From the NCBI GenBank assembly GCA_032622095.1, contig CP136064.1, positions 125,973,605 to 126,037,604 on the forward strand: 64,000 nt of DNA. Reading direction: 5' to 3'. Below, in pieces: positions 30,806 through 42,101 of the stretch. Made by a program: the position numbers and the translations under genes. The first letter of the stretch is position 1, and each line of letters starts with the position of its first letter. The notes below the pieces were generated by a model. That model made no database searches. It saw only the letters and a list, made by a program, of their open reading frames with translations, and was not told the origin of the DNA. The stretch comes from Siphonodentalium dalli (taxonomy: Eukaryota > Mollusca > Scaphopoda > Gadilida > Siphonodentaliidae).

Positions 30806-32850
30806 CTTTGCGCCCAATATTATACAGGAGTAGACAATATTTCGACATCGTAAATAGACCTACTAGTATACTTTCATAACTTTCAATGATAAATGAGCAG
30901 GTAAATCCAACTAATACTGAAAACTTTAAGTAAATTCATTGTGTAGCGGGTTCTAATGCTGTGATATATAAAGTTGAGATAGCCTAAATATAATAACCAA
31001 TATTATGAATTAGCTGAAATAGGCTCCCTTTGGGAGCCTTTATGCGATAGATGCCTGCGACCCCTTTGCTCACATATTGATCTTAGTCAGAGCTTTTATT
31101 CAACGGTGGCCCCTTTGTGTGCTTTGCTCACATTTTTGATCATTTAAACATTTTTATATTAAAAAAAAAATTCTAATTTTTAATTTAATTTTTGAAAATT
31201 TGTTTTTAGATTTAACAAAACACAAGTAAAAATGTTTTTTTTTTTAATTAAAATATTTCAGTTGAAATCAAAATTTAGAAAATCTAATGCCGTTACAACA
31301 TCCGACAGGGTACCCCGAGTCACCACAACAAATTTGGTTTAACTCGGTCCAGGTGTCTGGGAGAAATATTGCAAACAAATAAACAGGTCCTACTCTTTTA
31401 TATATACATGTAGATGAATGTGTTTGCCGGACCAGTCAACGTGGAATTTTGTATTCTCAATTATATGTGAGATCCCATCATTTGTGGTCAGTAACATTAT
31501 TTATTTAGATTTATTTAATAGTTAATTAAAACCTATATTGGTGTCCTTTGCCAAAATCTGGTGATTCTGTTGCTAAGTGTGTTGAATATTAATCTCTCCA
31601 TTCAAAATTGTTGGGAATGTTGCCACGAATTCAATGTTGGCCACAATGAACAGAATGAGGGTGTTTCGTCTTTGAGATACTATACTAGAAAGCATCAAAA
31701 TATAGCTTAGGAGATCAGGGTAATAGGATATTAGTATGTGAGGTGAGTAGTGTGACACTTGAGGGTTAATTCACATTCTATATAGACTCCTGTTTGTGAT
31801 ATAATCACTAAAATTTTGGAAAATTCTAATTTGATAAAATGTAATTGACATCAGTTTTGAGTAATTTAAAATAGTTTCACACAAGAAGTTAGATAATTCA
31901 TTTTAGTGAATACAATGTCCTCATTTTATGATTTTAATAGCATTTGAATTCTCCGTTGATGTCAGTTTAAATATGTATAAATTTGCAATATATATTTTTT
32001 TGAGAACACAATTACAGTTAGTTGATACTTACTAACTGCCACATTTCACTGACTCTGCTAAGCTGAGGTGCTGTCATAAATAATCCTTTAAAAAAATGAA
32101 CTATTTGGATGATCAGTCAGGATTTTGATGTGTTCATTTCATTTTAACAAAGGCATGAAATAATGTATAAATTATTCTTCCATTGATCATAATTTGATAG
32201 TGTAAATGTTAATGATATATTTGTAATCATCTCACCTATGACAAGATGCCGAAAGTCATCACAAAGAAAACATATCATGCATGTACATGTATTCAGTCAT
32301 CCAGTAATGGATGTAGTATTTATTACATTCTATGGAATATGGATACAAGTTTGTCCGACAATTTTGTGTGCAATCTGAAAGTGGCGCACACAAAAAAATG
32401 CCAGACTGATTGTGAATATAAAATGCATACTCTGTGGAACGCAACAAATAAACATATATTTCTTATGCTTACATTTAATTGGCAATTTAAAAACTTTTTT
32501 AGTGCCCAATTACAACAATATGCTGTCCTAAGTTGTTTCCATAGGGTATGGAAACATATAATATACTTTTTAAACTATCAGTGATTCATATTTTCTTCAA
32601 AATGCAAATACTATTAGGCTAAAATATAACACTTATGTTGAAAATTGTCCAGAAGGAAATTCTGTTGGTGGAAAAAATAACAACACCCTTTTATTAATTT
32701 TTGGCCTCATGACCTTTTTAGCCAGATGATAATATCAACAGGTTGAATTTTGACAATAGATTGGAGAGTTCATTAGTGCGTATATATGAAATGTCAGGGT
32801 TACGTTATTAATGCCTGATTACTTCTAAACGATAGTCACAAGTCAATGAT
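30806..32850 (+). other. Intergenic: no gene recognised
   Basis: Contains A/T-rich runs (31160-31260) and a hairpin-like block at 32320-32450 with a weak resemblance to 38170-38275, where ATTCTATGGAATATGGAT and TGTTCCATAGAGTATGGAT pair. Nothing coding is supported. Confidence 0.45.
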
Positions 32851-32859
32851 GTTCTCATC

Positions 32860-33291
32860 TGTGTCGGTGTTTGCGTGTTGAGTGCTTTCGGCGCCAATGT
32901 ACCAAACTTGTGGATCCACATGTCCTCCTTAATCAATCTCATCTACAGTCCCCCTGATACCAAGCTGAGTACAGAAACGCAAGTCAGTCGCTACTGGTTT
33001 CTCTTGTTTAGAAATGTCCTGCATGTGTTCTTTCATGCGTTCACCCAAATTGACCCAATGTCTGCTGTGTCTTGCCAACGACCCAATGTATATGCACTTA
33101 TCACAAACCCTACATGACGGACCATATACTAGGTTTGAAGTTTTGCAATTAATATTTTGCTTTACCATGTATACATGTAGAACTAAGGCAGAATTCAATA
33201 TAGTATCAATTGAAATACATGGGCAGACCCTGCACTTCCTATCTTCAGCACATATATCCAATGGTGCAGAAACAATTCTGTTCATTTTCAT
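32860..33291 (-). pseudogene. Degenerate Penelope-like element fragment with GIY-YIG endonuclease similarity
   Basis: On the minus strand a 120-residue frame contains CRVCPCISIDT, NCKTSNLVYGPSCRVCDKC then YIG, and LGERMKEHMQD. This matches the order of motifs in Penelope-like GIY-YIG domains (C-x2-C, NC-T-NLVY-x3-C-x2-C-x-YIG, then L-x-R-x2-H). The sequence after it (EIDQGGHVDPQVWYIG) resembles the E-x-x-WI region that follows in these elements. No reverse transcriptase is found upstream; the fragment abuts a mariner-like MITE at 33293. Function is not retained. Confidence 0.6.
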
Positions 33292-33292
33292 A

Positions 33293-33706
33293 CAGTAATG
33301 CTCTAAATAATCGACTCCTTAACCACAGCTGAATTCTGGGTAATTTTTCAGGAATTCAGTCGGAAATATGGCTTGTTGCCATTCAACGGAAAGCTCTCAC
33401 TGAGTGCGTATATATGAAATACAGTAATTTATCACTGAGCTTTCGAATGAATGGCAACAAGCCATATTTTCGACTAAATCCTGAAAAGTTACACATAATT
33501 CTGCTGTGGTTAAGGAGTCAATTATTTAGCCCTTTGAGTGCCAGGGGCCGATCTCATCGGCCCTAAACCTACAAAATAAGTCTGTTAAAGAATATAAGAA
33601 TAAATTATTAAAATTGTAAAAAAAAAAATGTTAGGCCAATGCATTGGCACAGGGTATATGGGTTGATACAAAAATCGACCTGGCACTCAAAGGGTTAAGG
33701 CATTAC
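33293..33706. mobile_element. Tc1/mariner-like hairpin MITE, copy C, split by a TTAA element
   Basis: It starts CAGTAATGCTCTAAATAATC after TA at 33291-33292. The right arm resumes after a 165-bp insertion and ends GGCATTACTATA. The loop also carries about 30 extra bases around 33400-33430. This is the longest copy in the window because of the nested insertion. Confidence 0.82.
33530..33694. mobile_element. piggyBac-like MITE nested in mariner-like copy C
   Basis: The TIR CCCTTTGAGTGCCAGG at the left is exactly complemented at the right. TTAA follows at 33695-33698 and TTAG, a one-base variant, precedes at 33526-33529. Removing the element restores the arm sequence seen in sister copies. CCC-starting ends with TTAA duplication are diagnostic for piggyBac-type insertion. 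Confidence 0.85.
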
Positions 33707-34149
33707 TATACGTTGGAGTCTCTCCTAAAAGCCACCAATGGGAGATCCGGGAATATTTGAAACATTCAATTTGTTTCATGGAGAACATGCATGTGTTTCC
33801 TTGTTATTTCCATCACACCCTTTATAGAATGCTGTGGTTTCTCGAAACTACTCATCCCATTTTCACGTATATGAACACTGGTATATCCTTCCGAGTCTAG
33901 ATCCGAGAGCTGCTCCTCCCTTTTGTAAATAAAATTTCTCACCCAAACTGAATACATTGTTGTTGAGTATGCATTCGATCAACTCGCGTTGTTCATTCGT
34001 CGGAACCAGTGGATTCTTTACTGAATACATTGTTGTTAAGTACGCATTCCATCATCTCGCACAGTTACTTCTTAATGGCAAATATCGCCTCAGCTTTTAC
34101 CAGCATGTACTCTGTTTATATCTTCTGTTTATATCTTCTGTTTTTGATT

Positions 34150-34470
34150 GTTTTTGACAGTCTCTGATGAAGATGGATAACTCTAAAATCAAGAGTCTTT
34201 GTGTTGATAATAAGGCCAATTTTTTTTTAACATGTTGATAAATAACATGTTGCAGGCAATTTTATATTGTTAATGGTACTCAATCCGAATTAATGCTCGC
34301 AAATTACTATTTCCTTGGCTTTGGGGGTAAAAAATATTTGATTCCAGTCGAGGAACCCACCAATCAAAGCTCAGTGTTTGGATCTTCCTCTTTCAGATGG
34401 TGTATAATATGTCATATATTTTATATAATGTGATCTGTGGGTTCAAATATTAAGTGGGCCTTTAAACAGT
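34150..34470 (+). repeat. Interspersed repeat, partner inverted at 57170-57430
   Basis: Blocks GATGAAGATGGATAACTCTA, CTTTGTGTTGATAATAA, GGTAAAAAATATTTGATTCC and GAGGAACCCACCAATCAAAG occur here. They recur complemented and in reverse order at 57170-57430. It is an element family of unknown class. Confidence 0.6.
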
Positions 34471-34729
34471 AATATTGACAAACAGAAGATCCGAAGCATG
34501 ACATAAATCAGCGACAATAAACTTGATGCTGTCATCACTGAAATCATTCACTGATCTTAGTCCCCATGCTGCAGTAACACCATCTAAAGGGCCACAAGTT
34601 ATAAATGTTTTTTTATTATACATGTGTTTTGATCATCAGGGTTCATGCAGTTTGCTTAATTTTCCACACGGTCGACGTCTATGCATTAAAACCATTGTCA
34701 ATTTTTGTTTGATTTTTTATGGTGAGAGA

Positions 34730-35184
34730 ATAAAGCCTGGAAATATGGTGTCTGTCGTTTGCAGAATGAGGTCCCCAGAGGGTGAATTTAGTGACGCTTC
34801 CCCACATGGCGGGCTAGCATACCAAATCACCCTCTGGGAACCTCATTCTACTTGGGCCTCAACTGCTGTGAGATACCTAGGATCAGATTGAAGTTTCCCA
34901 GTTGAAGTTGGTGATGTTCACCCATTAGTCATATCAATTATGCATTTTATCTTCTACAAATTAGGGGATATCAAAACTGAACAGAAGGGAAAAAGTAACT
35001 AAAACAATATTAATTTGAGACTATAGATACTTCCCAGAAGATGAGCCCAAAGCATAATAGGTCCACAGAGGGTGAATTTGGTGATGCTATCCCACTGTGC
35101 GGGGTAGCATCACTAAATTCACCCCTCTGTGGACCTCATTCTGCAAATGACGGACACCATATTTGCAGGCTTGGTGAGAATTAA
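34730..35184. mobile_element. Foldback element with nested internal hairpins
   Basis: Outer arms 34730-34808 and 35101-35184 are inverted copies sharing AAATATGGTGTCTGTCGTTT and GCAGAATGAGGTCC. Inside, the phrase AGAGGGTGAATTTAGTGA pairs with nearby complements to form two smaller hairpins (34778-34850 and 35060-35140). No open frame and no clear target duplication. Confidence 0.7.
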
Positions 35185-35257
35185 TTTTTGGAAAGGTGCT
35201 ATAAAATATTAATTGGAGACTATACTGATCTGTGATGAGTTTTTGGTATACAATATA

Positions 35258-35405
35258 CAGTAATTACCTAAATAATCGACTCCTTAACCACAGCAGAATT
35301 ATGGGTAACTTTTCAGGATTTAGTCGGAAATATTTCCGACTAAATCCTGAAAAGTTACCCATAATTCTGCTGTGGATAAGAAGTTGATTATTTAGGGCAT
35401 TACTG
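35258..35405. mobile_element. Tc1/mariner-like hairpin MITE, copy D
   Basis: TA-flanked (35256-35257 and 35406-35407). The arms meet almost directly at TCGGAAATATTTCCGA, giving a nearly loop-free palindrome of 148 bp. Confidence 0.88.
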
Positions 35406-35893
35406 TAGTTCATGCAATGAAATTTATATTATCCAAATTGAACATGACATATCCATTTGGAGTGTTAACAATTCAAGACTTGTCGATCAAACTCTGTTGC
35501 AAATGTAGTGCTAGTTTTAATTTTATCATTGAATGCTGATCTCATCAGGGTCCAGCCTAGAGGACAAATTAGGAGACATCCCCCTAGTTTTGTCCCAGGG
35601 ATAAGTGACTTCTCTCTCATGTACCACTATGCATATGTCCCCATCAGCATTTTAAAGTATATTTACTTATTATAATGGTGTTTTTACTCACTATAATGGT
35701 TTTATAAATAGGCCCTTATATTGTATGATACTTATTGGATCACAGAAGGGTGATGTTGGGGTCTAAACTGAACTTCAGCCATTGTTACTTTTCCTTTTTT
35801 ATAGTCCACTTCTCCATTATAACCAAACAGGGAGAAGTGACTTCTCCTAATTTGAAATAACTAGGCTGGTACCTGGATCTCATTATACATCTA

Positions 35894-36104
35894 CAGTAAT
35901 GCTCTAAATAATCGACTCCTTAACCACAGCAGAAATATGGGTAATTTTTAAGGATTTAGTTGGAAATATTGCTTGTTGCCATTCATTTGAAAGCTCTCAC
36001 AGAGCTTTCCGATGAATGGCAAAAAGCCATATTTCCGACTAAATCCTGAAAAATTACCCATAATTCTGATGTGGTTAAGGAGTCGATTACTTAGAGTATT
36101 GCTG
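35894..36104. mobile_element. Tc1/mariner-like hairpin MITE, copy E
   Basis: TA at 35892-35893 and 36105-36106. Arms of about 100 bp surround a short loop at AAAGCTCTCACAGAGCTTT. It has mixed substitutions relative to the other copies, without directional bias. Confidence 0.87.
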
Positions 36105-36654
36105 TATCTGCACACTTGTATAATTGACATGAGGAATAATAATCCCAAAGATACTGATGTCCACCGAAGTCTGATTCTTGTTCCTTAGATTTTGTTGTAT
36201 GAAATAATAATGTTAAGTTGAATATCAACCATTAACATGCATGCTCTATTGAATATTGATCTTCATTTATGTATTATTTTGAAGACTTTTATAAGGTCGC
36301 AGTAAATCAGGCATTGTGTTTCATTGATCAGAATTACTTTGTTCATTGTTATTTGTACCAGTACCTCAAATTGCTATGGCTCTCAGTATAGTTATAAGTG
36401 TGTTAGCAACAACTGCACTGGAGGCTGGTGGTTGCAAATTACAAGTGATACATGGTTGTATACTATAATTATTTCTACATAAATCAAATCAAGCCAAAAC
36501 AGTGAAGTACGGGGTGTTGATCAGAATGAAGTCTTTGTAAAGATACACTCCAGAGTCATACTGACATATACTGAGTCAAAAGTAGTTTCATCGAAATCTC
36601 ATTTTCTAGAAGATTGCAGGCTCCCCCAAATTATGTCACATTTCATTACATTAA

Positions 36655-37971
36655 AGGGACCCAAGGCACTTGCGGTGGGTAAATCTCTAAATATTCAAAA
36701 AATATAAAAGTCTTTAAAAACATCACCACTAAGAACACTGAAAAATTCTTATATTCATTACTAGCGGATGTACCCGGCGTTGTTTTATGGTGCCCACATC
36801 AGAATGAGCAATGGGGGAAGCCAGTGCCCTGGGCCCGCAAACAAGGTACCCTGCCAACAAGGTACCCTGCCTTGCTCACCGGAAGCTTATAATCTGCTAA
36901 TGATGAACAAATAGTCTGCCGTCAGAGCAGTTTTAGCCAGTCCAAAATCAAAATAGTATAAATAAAATTGTAGAGAACCCTGAATCTCATGAATTGCTTA
37001 TACCATAGATTCCACTTACATAGCACAACATGTGCTATTTTATATTCCACACACAGTCGTTGCATGGGTAAAGTGTGACAAAATTAAAATTGAAACAGTT
37101 ACAATAAATTAGGAACTGTTCTTTGAGCGTACATGTTGTTTGTTCCAAAAAGGTAAACGATAAATAGCGTTCGTGTAATTTCTGTTCGGTAATGTGACTT
37201 GTGCGGATATCAAAAGGTGACATCGGTCCCAGTCAGGACCCAGCACATGTTAATTGGAGGGCCGAAATACATACTCATGCCAAAGTTCATTGTAATCGGT
37301 GCTGAAATGAGGATGCCTATAAGGAACGTACATAGAGGGATACGCACATTCACTGTCCCGATAAGATTAAAGATAAAGAGCAATCGAGTCATTCTTTATC
37401 CCAATAAGGTAAAAGATAATGCGGATATGACATCTTAACATCAAAATGCAGAATCCGGTCTCAGCCCATGTTAACCGGAGAGCTGAAATACATATCAATG
37501 GCAAATTTCATTGCAATCGGTGCAGAAATGTGATCGCCTATAATTACTAAAGAACATACAGAGAGAGAGTGAGACACATTTGCATTTATATAATAGTTCT
37601 CCAATAACAACTTATCGCATGTTGAAACCTTTGTTATGTAAACAAAACTGTTACAGTGATTTGTTAACAAACATCGCTATTTGTGTAGTAAATAAACTTT
37701 TAGTCTTGATATGATATTCAGAATACTTATCAATGCTTTGACCGTTTGCCATCATGTGTTTATTAAACTTTGGTATCTTATTGGAATTGGAATTCCACTG
37801 TAACAGTAACGTTTACATAACAATGGTTTTGACATGCGAAATCTCCTTACTGGAGAGTTATTTATAATGAACATCAGAACAAAGACAATCTAATTTTTCA
37901 TGTACTTGTTGGTGATAGTTGTTTTATACATCTTATTTTGCATCTACCGACTTCAAAGGCCTTGGGTCCCT
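36655..37971. mobile_element. TTAA-flanked piggyBac-like element, 1.3 kb
   Basis: TTAA at 36651-36654 and 37972-37975 flank ends AGGGACCCAAGGC and its complement. The interior has no transposase. It holds two similar segments, about 37240-37390 and 37460-37600, each with GAAATACATA and CATTGNAATCGGTGC phrases. These frames belong to a repeat and not to a gene. Confidence 0.78.
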
Positions 37972-37999
37972 TTAATCACTTTTATCTTGGAGTTACTAA

Positions 38000-39980
38000 T
38001 ATTGCTTTCTGATTTGCGCAACTGAAGTGGAATCCCACGTTCGGGAATTAGAATGTCTACGACATGTAATCAGACCCACTATTTATGTGTTGGTCTGTGT
38101 AGTTAACTTTCACTGGCCATAATGCTATTTTCATTTCATTCATGCCCCGTGTATTTAAGAAATGGATGTTGATTTGCTTGTGTTCCATAGAGTATGGATG
38201 CAATTTGCATTGTCTGACATTTTTTGTGGAACCAACTTGCATTCATACTACATTGTATATGGAACACAACAAATTCAACAACCATTGCTTATATTTACAC
38301 TCAACCGATTCAACTTGCAGCTCATAGCTCATTGCAAGTTTCGTCTACACAATATGGAATCAAGTAGGAATATACCTCGAATGCATGTGTGATTGTAAAT
38401 ATTATCCTTTTGTGCTATGCAAATAGTCATACCCTCAAAGCTTTGCAAGAATGCTTTGGTCGGTGGCGTCATACAGGGGTGAACATCACATTACTTGCAG
38501 AGTTAATAAATGACGTACAAGCAATCAGATATTAAAATTGTTTAATCTTTAAAAAATCGAACAAGAATCTGTGTTTTTTATTTGTTTACTAAATGTTCTC
38601 ATTTTACGGAGACAAACACGTGAGCGTGTAAATACTCATTGTGAATGATCACTTCATTTAAAGGGTGAAGGTGGGGGTCGTGGGTTCGGTCATATAATTA
38701 AGTGATTTGTAGTGTGTACGTCATATCGTCTGAATTCACGTTGATGAATTGTAGTGTGTGCTTAATCCGTTGAGATTCATTCAACTCAAATCAATTTATG
38801 ATGAATGTATAGCCAACCTATATACGTTTATGTACACACCCACCCACCCCCTCGAACTTGATTGTGAGTATTCCGAGTTTTATGTGTATGTCAAGATTGT
38901 TCTTTGATATTAAATATTTATTTAAAACGTTTGTGATGTGATCCTAGTACATGCATATACTGTTATCTCTATGTATACTAAGTGTAAATAATATTATATT
39001 TAATGTTTATTAAATGAATGATACTCAATAAAATATCTTAACTTTACATCATAGTACCCTGATGTTCACAGAGCCAGCTGTGGTCTCTACTCTAGATCTG
39101 CTGACAACTTATCCGGACAAATTGTAACACTGAGGGAATTTCCATCATGATCAGCTGTCATGATTGCTTATTTTTGAACTGCCATTCTGATAATTTGGCT
39201 AATTAGATTTGTCCAAATAATTCCCGTATACATGCAGTCGTATTCAACAGGTTGACTATTTTATAAACCAGGTATGCAGGTTCGTCTTAACACATCGATG
39301 ACCTCTCATTCGTGTGTTTGGTTTTGAACACTGCTCCGAGAAGACTTGGTCTACCGTATTATATTACATGAATATTCATGATTGTACTATATTCCGAATG
39401 ATTTGCTGGTATTGAAATAATTCAGGTTATCAGCTTTCAAGTTACCCGGGCGATCACCTTTGCCCGGTTCTCACATAGAGCCAATGCGGATATCCTACTT
39501 TATTCGACATAGGGTCATTCTCTCTTATGAGGCGTGCACAATTGGAGCCTTTACCTAGCTGGTTGGTTATGGTACCTCCTTTGGTAGGAGAACCGCCTGT
39601 TAGCGTATGTTGAACCTAACTGTGGGAATAGTCAGCCCCGCTCCAGCAGGAGCCTGTCGAAAAATGAATCTTAAGTTAGAATTAGTCCTGATTATATTAT
39701 TTGGTTGTGATTGACACCATTCCTTAAAAAACCTTTTTCATCAACATCATTCTTAATGGATTTTGACAAAGAGCACTCAAACGGAGGGTAATGCTAAAAT
39801 AACTGGTATACCTAAAAAGTACGTTACCACTTAGTTATCCTTGTTACGACACGTCATATGTGTGAAAATAAATAGCATAGACTGACTCTTTTGTTTCACA
39901 AACCAGGATAGCCATTTTCGTCTGCATATATTGAACATCTGTATATTCCTTGTGAAACAACTATAATTTGTTGAAATATC
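38000..39980 (+). other. Intergenic: no gene recognised
   Basis: A hairpin at 38170-38275 (TTGTGTTCCATAGAGTATGG against its distant complement) is the only structured item noted. No exon or RNA gene. Confidence 0.45.
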
Positions 39981-39984
39981 AGAT

Positions 39985-40541
39985 CAATTGTCGCACTAGA
40001 TCATGCCATGAATCTCTACTCCTGGCTAATACCCGCAGATATCATATTCCACGAGTACAAAACCTTGGAACTTTTTGAAGTTTTGACAGGGAACCTTATA
40101 TAGTCGAAAAATAATGTGGGGGAATATATTTCTTAGTTATTATCTGTTCCTTAATGTACTTCACTTAGGTGAAGGTCTCAACTCAAAATTTCACGATTTA
40201 ACTGGATTTAACATGATTTAAGTGAATTTGTGAGCAATTTTGCGTTGAGTCGCTTACAATTATGGCATTTCTCCTGGGTAATTCATTTGATGCATGTTTA
40301 TTGCTATATCGGCTCACAAAAGGCAGAGAAAACCATGCAACTTTGAGTTGGGACATTCACCTATATAAAGTGAAGTACATTATTAAGGAACAATTAACAA
40401 CTAAGAAATATTCCCCACGTTATTTTTCGACTTTATAAGGTTCCCTGTCAAAAGTTCCAAGGTATTGTACTGGTGGCATATGATCTCTACGGGCATTAGT
40501 CAGAGGAGAGATTTATGGCATGATCTAATGTCGCACAATTG
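39985..40541. mobile_element. Foldback element with about 200-bp arms
   Basis: Arms at about 39985-40189 and 40345-40541 are inverted copies. Matched landmarks include TAGATCATGCCAT, ACCTTGGAACTTTT, GGGAACCTTATA, TCGAAAAATAA and GTACTTCACTT. The central 150 bp are unpaired. No coding sequence and no clear target duplication. Confidence 0.75.
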
Positions 40542-42086
40542 AAGTTTTTTCTGGATTAACTGTCCAGTGCATAAAGTTTATGGTCAAACCTTATGCTGAG
40601 ATATTAATACCATATGATATACCCATTGATGACTATTGTTTTCACTTGACATGTTGACTTTTTCACCAGTTTCGTGTCATGCCTATACGGTAATGTAGGT
40701 ATCACACAGCTATCATTTAGTTCATAGGGAATTGAGACTGCACTGTAACTTAAAGATATTCACCTCCGTCAAAAACCGCCATAAACCGAGGGAATAGTAA
40801 GATATAGATAGACTTTGTTCGTATGCCAATCAGAAATATGGCATAAGCAGTATATGTTATTGTCATTTCCCCCCCTTTGTTATGTAAACAAAAGCAAAAA
40901 ACCTTACGTTACCAGGCTTTTGTTTAGATCCGGATATGGTAAACATAAAGAGTGTTAGTTGTTTTCCTGATATGGAAATAATAAAGAGCGTTTATATCAT
41001 TTTGTGTGATTAACCAATATAATTGCGTTGTGTTATGTAAACAGAAGAACAACTTCTGTAACACGAGCAGGCTCTTTTTTACGTGCACCATCGTACACCT
41101 TGACGACAATATACTGTTTACGCCGGGGGGGGGGGGGGGGGGGGGGTCGGAAATAAATTACAGGATACAAGGACCGGGTGGGTGGGTGTCCCTGAGCCCG
41201 GAATGCAGATATTTTTCTGATTTTCTGATGTCATGCAATTTTTTTCCAAATCATTTCTAAGACAAATTACAGCTTCAAAATGAATTGAAACAATCAGATT
41301 CATATAGTAGTGCATGCTATATATAGCCTTATACAAGTGATGGGGGGGCTCTATATTTTAATTTTGTGTCCACAATTTCTCCCTTTAACAGTTGAAACCA
41401 TGGGGTGGGTCCGGTTTTGGTCGAGGAAAAAAATTGCAATGAAAAAAAATCCATTCTCATATTTTCTCATAGTTTATCATGGCTTTTTAAAACTTATTAT
41501 ACATCACGTATCCTCTAACATAGAAATTCATATTGCTTAAAAGTTCTTGGTTCCCTCATTCCTTGAAATCCCACTGGAAACCCTAGTACTTTTAAATAAA
41601 TACCGGTAATGTATGACCCATTAGATTGATTTGCTGTCAAAAAGCCGAAAAACCGTTGGCCTCATTTGTTTATATTAATAATATCAGTCAAGATATTGAA
41701 TAAACGATAAATACAGTGACCACGTGGTCGAAGTACATGGTCGATGTCGATACATGACTACAGTGACTTAGGTCACATAATAACATGTCGTGGTTCACTG
41801 ATTGGAGCATTAAAAGGCTCCAGATTCAATCTCAGAGCATCTAATTTTCATAATTTTCTGGGAGGAGGCCTTCTGACCCCCTCCCGTACCACCCCTCTGG
41901 CCTTCGGGAGATGCCTTCTGCATCTCCTGCTGGGATACTACTCGCCTCGACATTTTGTATGAGAGCTACTCGCCACTGGCCTAGAATGATTTTAAGGGGA
42001 GCTCCTCATTGCTCACCAGTGATTTCCCACATGGAGAGGACTGGAACTGTGTTTATTTAATCAAATTGATGGTGTTTTTACTTTAC
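40542..42086 (+). other. Intergenic: no gene recognised
   Basis: Contains the repeat segment 40765-40875 shared with 46105-46225, a 22-base G run at 41125-41146, and a GC-rich repeat tail at 41860-41950. No coding sequence. Confidence 0.5.
41125..41146 (+). repeat. Poly-G run, 22 bases
   Basis: An uninterrupted homopolymer of G, liable to length error in assembly and able to form a quadruplex. Confidence 0.9.
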
Positions 42087-42101
42087 ACATGCACATATTT
42101 T

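Noticed and set aside
32246-32584. A 112-residue + strand open frame
   Set aside because: Low-complexity composition, overlap with a hairpin-like repeat, and no recognisable motif or splice context.
34160-34200. Hammerhead ribozyme core (CTGATGA) near a Penelope-like fragment
   Set aside because: No GAAA partner and no plausible three-helix arrangement were found around it.
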